A DNA stretch of 6,438 bases from the NCBI GenBank assembly GCA_934667465.1, contig CAKUMG010000350.1, forward strand, positions 1 through 6,438. Reading direction: 5' to 3'. Under the pieces are notes generated by a model that did not search any database, was not told the DNA's origin, and saw nothing but the letters and a program-made list of their open reading frames with translations. Shown here one piece after another: positions 4,280-6,438 of this stretch. The stretch is from an uncultured Actinoplanes sp. GTDB taxonomy: Bacteria > Actinomycetota > Actinomycetes > Mycobacteriales > Micromonosporaceae. The translations under genes were made by a program, and so were the position numbers. The stretch's first letter is position 1. Every line of letters starts with the position of its first letter.

Positions 4280-5230
4280 GTGAACCTCTCCCTGCGCCGC
4301 GACCGGGGACCCAGCAAGTTCGAGCAGGCCGCCGACGGCTCCATGACGCTGATCGAGCACGTCCGGGAGCTGCGTAACAGGCTCTTCTGGGCCGCGCTCG
4401 GCGTCATGGGCGGTCTGATCGTCGGCTTCATCCTGGCCAACCCGGTCTTCGACCTGCTCCAGCAGCCCTACTGCGACCTGCCCAGTTCGTGGATCGACGG
4501 CAAGTGCCGCTTCCTGGTGCTGGGCGTGGCCGACACGCTGATCCTCAAGCTCAAGATCGCGCTGTGGCTGGGCCTGGTCGTCGGGTCGCCGGTCTGGCTC
4601 TACCAGCTCTGGGCGTTCATCGCGCCCGGCCTGCACCGCCACGAGCGCAAGTGGGCCTACGTCTTCGTCGCCATCGCGGCCCCGCTGTTCATGGCCGGCG
4701 CCGTGCTCGCCTACTTCGTGGTCGGCCACGGCCTCGCCTTCATCATGCAGGCGGGCGTCATCGGCGAGACGTCCCAGCTCGAGGTCACGAAATACATCGG
4801 CTTCGTGATGAACATGATCGTCGTCTTCGGGGCGGCGTTCGAGTTCCCACTGATCCTGCTGATGCTCAACTTCACTGGTGTGGTCACGGCCAGGCAGCTC
4901 ATCGGCTGGTGGCGGATCATGGTCGTGGTGGCGTTCGCGTTCTCCGCGGTCGCCACCCCCGACCCGGGCCCGTTCGGCATGATCCTGCTGGCCGGCTGCA
5001 TGCTCCTGCTCTATCTGATCGCCACCGGGATCGCGGCGCTCAACGACAAGCGCAAGGGCCGCGGCAAGGAGGTCTTCGAGGGCCTCGACGACGACGAGAC
5101 GTCCCCGCTCGAGGAGGAGCGCGTGCCGGTCAGCGTCTCGGACCGCGTCGACGCGCCCACCCCGGTCGAGGCGCCCGTGCCGGTCGAGAAGCCCCGGCCG
5201 CTGGAGAGCCGCTTCGACGACATGACCTGA
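4280..5230 (+). CDS. tatC: TatC, twin-arginine translocase receptor subunit
   Basis: The gene encodes a 316-residue polytopic membrane protein that binds the twin-arginine signal peptide and recruits TatA. Six membrane segments fit roughly 36-54, 88-110, 124-148, 172-197, 209-226 and 230-252. Signature residues are present: E30 in RELRNRL before TM1, F113-IAP-GLHRH-E122 for signal peptide binding, the intramembrane FEFP with E188, and TPDPGPF with D228. The first outer loop carries C65 and C76, which could form a disulfide. The cytoplasmic tail (254-316) is long, acidic and proline-rich (PVEAPVPVEKP), beyond the E. coli length. GTG 4280 gives the best N-terminus. It lies 6 nt after the tatA stop, with AAGGA (4262-4266) 13 nt away, so translation is probably coupled to tatA. 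Confidence 0.97.
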   Translation: MNLSLRRDRGPSKFEQAADGSMTLIEHVRELRNRLFWAALGVMGGLIVGFILANPVFDLLQQPYCDLPSSWIDGKCRFLVLGVADTLILKLKIALWLGLVVGSPVWLYQLWAFIAPGLHRHERKWAYVFVAIAAPLFMAGAVLAYFVVGHGLAFIMQAGVIGETSQLEVTKYIGFVMNMIVVFGAAFEFPLILLMLNFTGVVTARQLIGWWRIMVVVAFAFSAVATPDPGPFGMILLAGCMLLLYLIATGIAALNDKRKGRGKEVFEGLDDDETSPLEEERVPVSVSDRVDAPTPVEAPVPVEKPRPLESRFDDMT

Positions 5231-5242
5231 GCCGGCTGCCGG

Positions 5243-5248
5243 TACATT
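5243..5248 (+). promoter_or_regulatory. Candidate -10 element TACATT for leaderless diacylglycerol kinase gene
   Basis: TACATT fits TAnnnT and ends 8 nt before GTG 5257. No Shine-Dalgarno sequence lies before that GTG, and the 26-nt gap after tatC has no other start signal. This suggests a separate leaderless transcript within the tat operon. No -35 match was seen. Confidence 0.5.
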
Positions 5249-5256
5249 CGGCGGCT

Positions 5257-6147
5257 GTGAACAGCGGAGACGACATCGCGGTGCTGGCCAACCCCCGGGC
5301 GGGGCGCGGCCGGCACCGCGGTCTGCTTCCGGAGGTCCTCGACGTCCTGGCGGGCACGGGGCGGCCGGTGCGGCTGTTGACGGCGGTCAGCGGCGCCGAG
5401 GCGGAGGCGGCCTGCCGGCGGGCCGTCACCGACGGTGTGGGGGCGGTCGTCGCGGTCGGCGGGGACGGCACGGTGCACCGGGCGCTGCAGGGCGTGGCGG
5501 GCACGGCGACGCCGCTGGGGATCGTGCCCGCGGGCACGGGCAACGACTTCGCGCGCGCGGCGGGCGTACCGCTGGATCCCCGGCAAGCCGCGCGGGCGGT
5601 GACCGCGGCGCGCGAGCACCCGCGGGACCTGGCCCGGGTCACGGACGCCGGCGGCGGGACCCGGTGGTTCGGGGCGGTCCTGGCCTGCGGGTTCGACGCG
5701 ATCGTCAACGAGCGGGCCAACCGGATGCGGTGGCCGCGCGGCCCGCGCCGCTACGACCTGGCCGTCGCGCTCGAGCTGGCCCGGCTGCGCACCCGCGACT
5801 ACACGATCACGCTCGACGGCACCGAGCGCGGCGTCGCCGGGGTGCTGGTGGCGATCGGCAACGGGCCTACCTACGGCGGCGGCATGCGGATCTGCCCGGA
5901 TGCGGACATGACGGACGGGCTGCTCGATGTCGTGATCGGCGCGGGCATGGGCCGCGGCGCTCTGGTGCGGCTCAAACCGCGGCTGCGGCACGGCACTCAC
6001 CTGAGGGATCCCCGGGTGGGGGCGTACCGTGCCCGTGAGGTGCGGATCGAGGCCGAGGGCATCATCGCGTACGCCGACGGGGAGCGCATCGGGCCGCTCG
6101 AGCTGACCGTCCGCTGCGAACCGGGTGCGGTCCGGTTGCTGCTCTGA
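5257..6147 (+). CDS. Diacylglycerol/lipid kinase (DagK/YegS-like)
   Basis: The gene encodes a 296-residue soluble kinase of the DAGK catalytic family, which transfers ATP phosphate to a lipid such as diacylglycerol at the membrane surface. The N-terminal nucleotide domain (about 5-125) contains NPRAGRG (12-18), the ATP-binding GGDGT (68-72) and GTGNDFAR (93-100). The C-terminal beta domain carries GNGPTYGGGM (201-210), PDADMTDGLLDV (214-225) and the late ADGE (273-276), all at usual family positions. After GGDGT the usual N-E pair is H74-R75, a small departure. The substrate (diacylglycerol, sphingoid base or a polyprenyl lipid) cannot be set from sequence. GTG 5257 (MNSGDDIAVLANP) was chosen because the core starts at once and a TAnnnT hexamer lies 8 nt upstream; the frame is open further back into tatC but does not look like protein there. 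Confidence 0.92.
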   Translation: MNSGDDIAVLANPRAGRGRHRGLLPEVLDVLAGTGRPVRLLTAVSGAEAEAACRRAVTDGVGAVVAVGGDGTVHRALQGVAGTATPLGIVPAGTGNDFARAAGVPLDPRQAARAVTAAREHPRDLARVTDAGGGTRWFGAVLACGFDAIVNERANRMRWPRGPRRYDLAVALELARLRTRDYTITLDGTERGVAGVLVAIGNGPTYGGGMRICPDADMTDGLLDVVIGAGMGRGALVRLKPRLRHGTHLRDPRVGAYRAREVRIEAEGIIAYADGERIGPLELTVRCEPGAVRLLL

Positions 6148-6165
6148 GCCCGGGGTCAGCCGGGC
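6148..6165 (+). terminator. GC-rich hairpin directly after the kinase stop, possible terminator
   Basis: GCCCGG (6148-6153) pairs perfectly with CCGGGC (6160-6165) around a 6-nt loop, starting one base after the TGA. No T-tract follows, so it is not a classical intrinsic terminator, although such tail-less hairpins are common after actinobacterial genes. It could instead only stabilise the mRNA end. Confidence 0.4.
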
Positions 6166-6200
6166 GGGACGCGGGCCGAACCGTCAAGTGCAACCACGTC

Positions 6201-6205
6201 GGAGG
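6201..6205 (+). promoter_or_regulatory. Ribosome binding site of the small terminal ORF
   Basis: GGAGG, followed by GGG, lies 6 nt before ATG 6212 and 9 nt before ATG 6215. This strong site fixes the start there and argues against a longer frame reaching back to 6125 inside the kinase gene. Confidence 0.65.
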
Positions 6206-6211
6206 GGGACA

Positions 6212-6421
6212 ATGATGTCGTCGATCGGACCGCTCAGCCCGGGCAGGCTCGCCGCCGCGTACGCGGGTTCCACGGACGCCCTGGCCGCGCGCCCCGCCAC
6301 GGCCGAGCGCGCCGAGCCCGCCACCGAGAAGCGGGCCAAGGAGACGGCGGCGCAGGAGGCGCAGGAGCCCGTCGTGGACGCCAGCGCCACCCGCGGCACG
6401 CTGATCGACACGTACCTCTAA
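6212..6421 (+). CDS. Small Ala/Glu-rich protein of unknown function
   Basis: The gene encodes 69 residues (68 if ATG 6215 is used). I do not recognise a family. The N-terminus MMSSIGPLSPGRLAAAYAG is mildly hydrophobic but too short and polar for a membrane anchor. Residues 21-53 are rich in Ala, Glu, Lys and Arg (AERAEPATEKRAKETAAQEA) and probably helical or disordered. The C-terminus RGTLIDTYL (61-69) ends abruptly at TAA and looks like a conserved short motif. The very good GGAGGGGG ribosome site and an open frame support it as a real gene. It lies 64 nt after the kinase gene and behind a hairpin, with no clear TAnnnT promoter seen, so it may rely on read-through. The gene that usually follows tatC in Mycobacterium, helY, is not reached in this window. 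Confidence 0.65.
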   Translation: MMSSIGPLSPGRLAAAYAGSTDALAARPATAERAEPATEKRAKETAAQEAQEPVVDASATRGTLIDTYL

Positions 6422-6438
6422 GAAGTGCCCGTCAGCGC

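Noticed and set aside
3725..4729. Minus-strand open frame opposite tatA and the start of tatC
   Set aside because: No recognisable motif; both plus-strand genes have clear signature residues.
5022..5051. TTGTCGTTG on the minus strand resembling the PafBC -26 element
   Set aside because: Eight of nine positions match but the following hexamer is GATCCC, not TAnnnT, and it lies within tatC pointing at no gene start.
4489..5256. N-terminal extension of the kinase frame back into tatC
   Set aside because: The extra 256 codons are Arg-rich antisense-like sequence inside tatC; GTG 5257 gives a normal family length and start.
5011..6000. Minus-strand open frame opposite the lipid kinase
   Set aside because: Biased composition without domains; the plus strand carries GGDGT, GTGND and ADGE at family positions.

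Overview
The window is about 6.4 kb of gene-dense, very high-GC DNA with GTG starts and mostly TGA stops, which points to an actinomycete. The order pafB-pafC-(small gene)-tatA-tatC is the same core order as in Mycobacterium. The divergent DUF3866/CDF pair upstream and the diacylglycerol kinase downstream of tatC suggest a Micromonosporaceae-type genome such as Actinoplanes, but that family assignment is an inference.

Minus strand, left end: a GTG-started cation diffusion facilitator (CDF) transporter gene (1297 down to 323) is followed after 10 nt by the first 104 codons of a DUF3866-family gene that runs off the window. A divergent intergenic region of about 90 nt (1298-1388) holds a perfect 12-bp palindrome and the pafB promoter.

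Plus strand: pafB (1389-2384) and pafC (2470-3453) encode the paralogous wHTH-WYL subunits of the PafBC transcription factor, which activates the mycobacterial DNA-damage response. Between them is a 29-codon ORF. It has a strong Shine-Dalgarno sequence and overlaps the pafB stop (ATGA) and the pafC start (TGATG), so it looks like a translational bridge. Next come a 95-aa single-pass membrane protein with a coiled coil (3464-3751), a 126-nt regulatory gap containing a perfect 10-bp inverted repeat, tatA (3878-4273) and tatC (4280-5230) of the twin-arginine translocase, a lipid/diacylglycerol kinase gene (5257-6147), a GC-rich hairpin, and a small Ala/Glu-rich protein of unknown role (6212-6421).

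The strongest unexplained pattern is regulatory. Four genes (DUF3866, pafB, the 95-aa protein and the kinase) have no convincing Shine-Dalgarno sequence, but each has a TAnnnT hexamer ending 7 or 8 nt before its start codon, which is the geometry of leaderless actinobacterial transcription. All three TAG stop codons in the window are the first three bases of a TAnnnT hexamer. The apparent operon may therefore be cut into several transcripts by promoters that share bases with stop codons. I found no mobile element, CRISPR array, tRNA or rRNA, and no wholly new multi-gene system. The novelty candidates are the bridge ORF, the small membrane coiled-coil protein, the tatA leader structure and the small terminal ORF.
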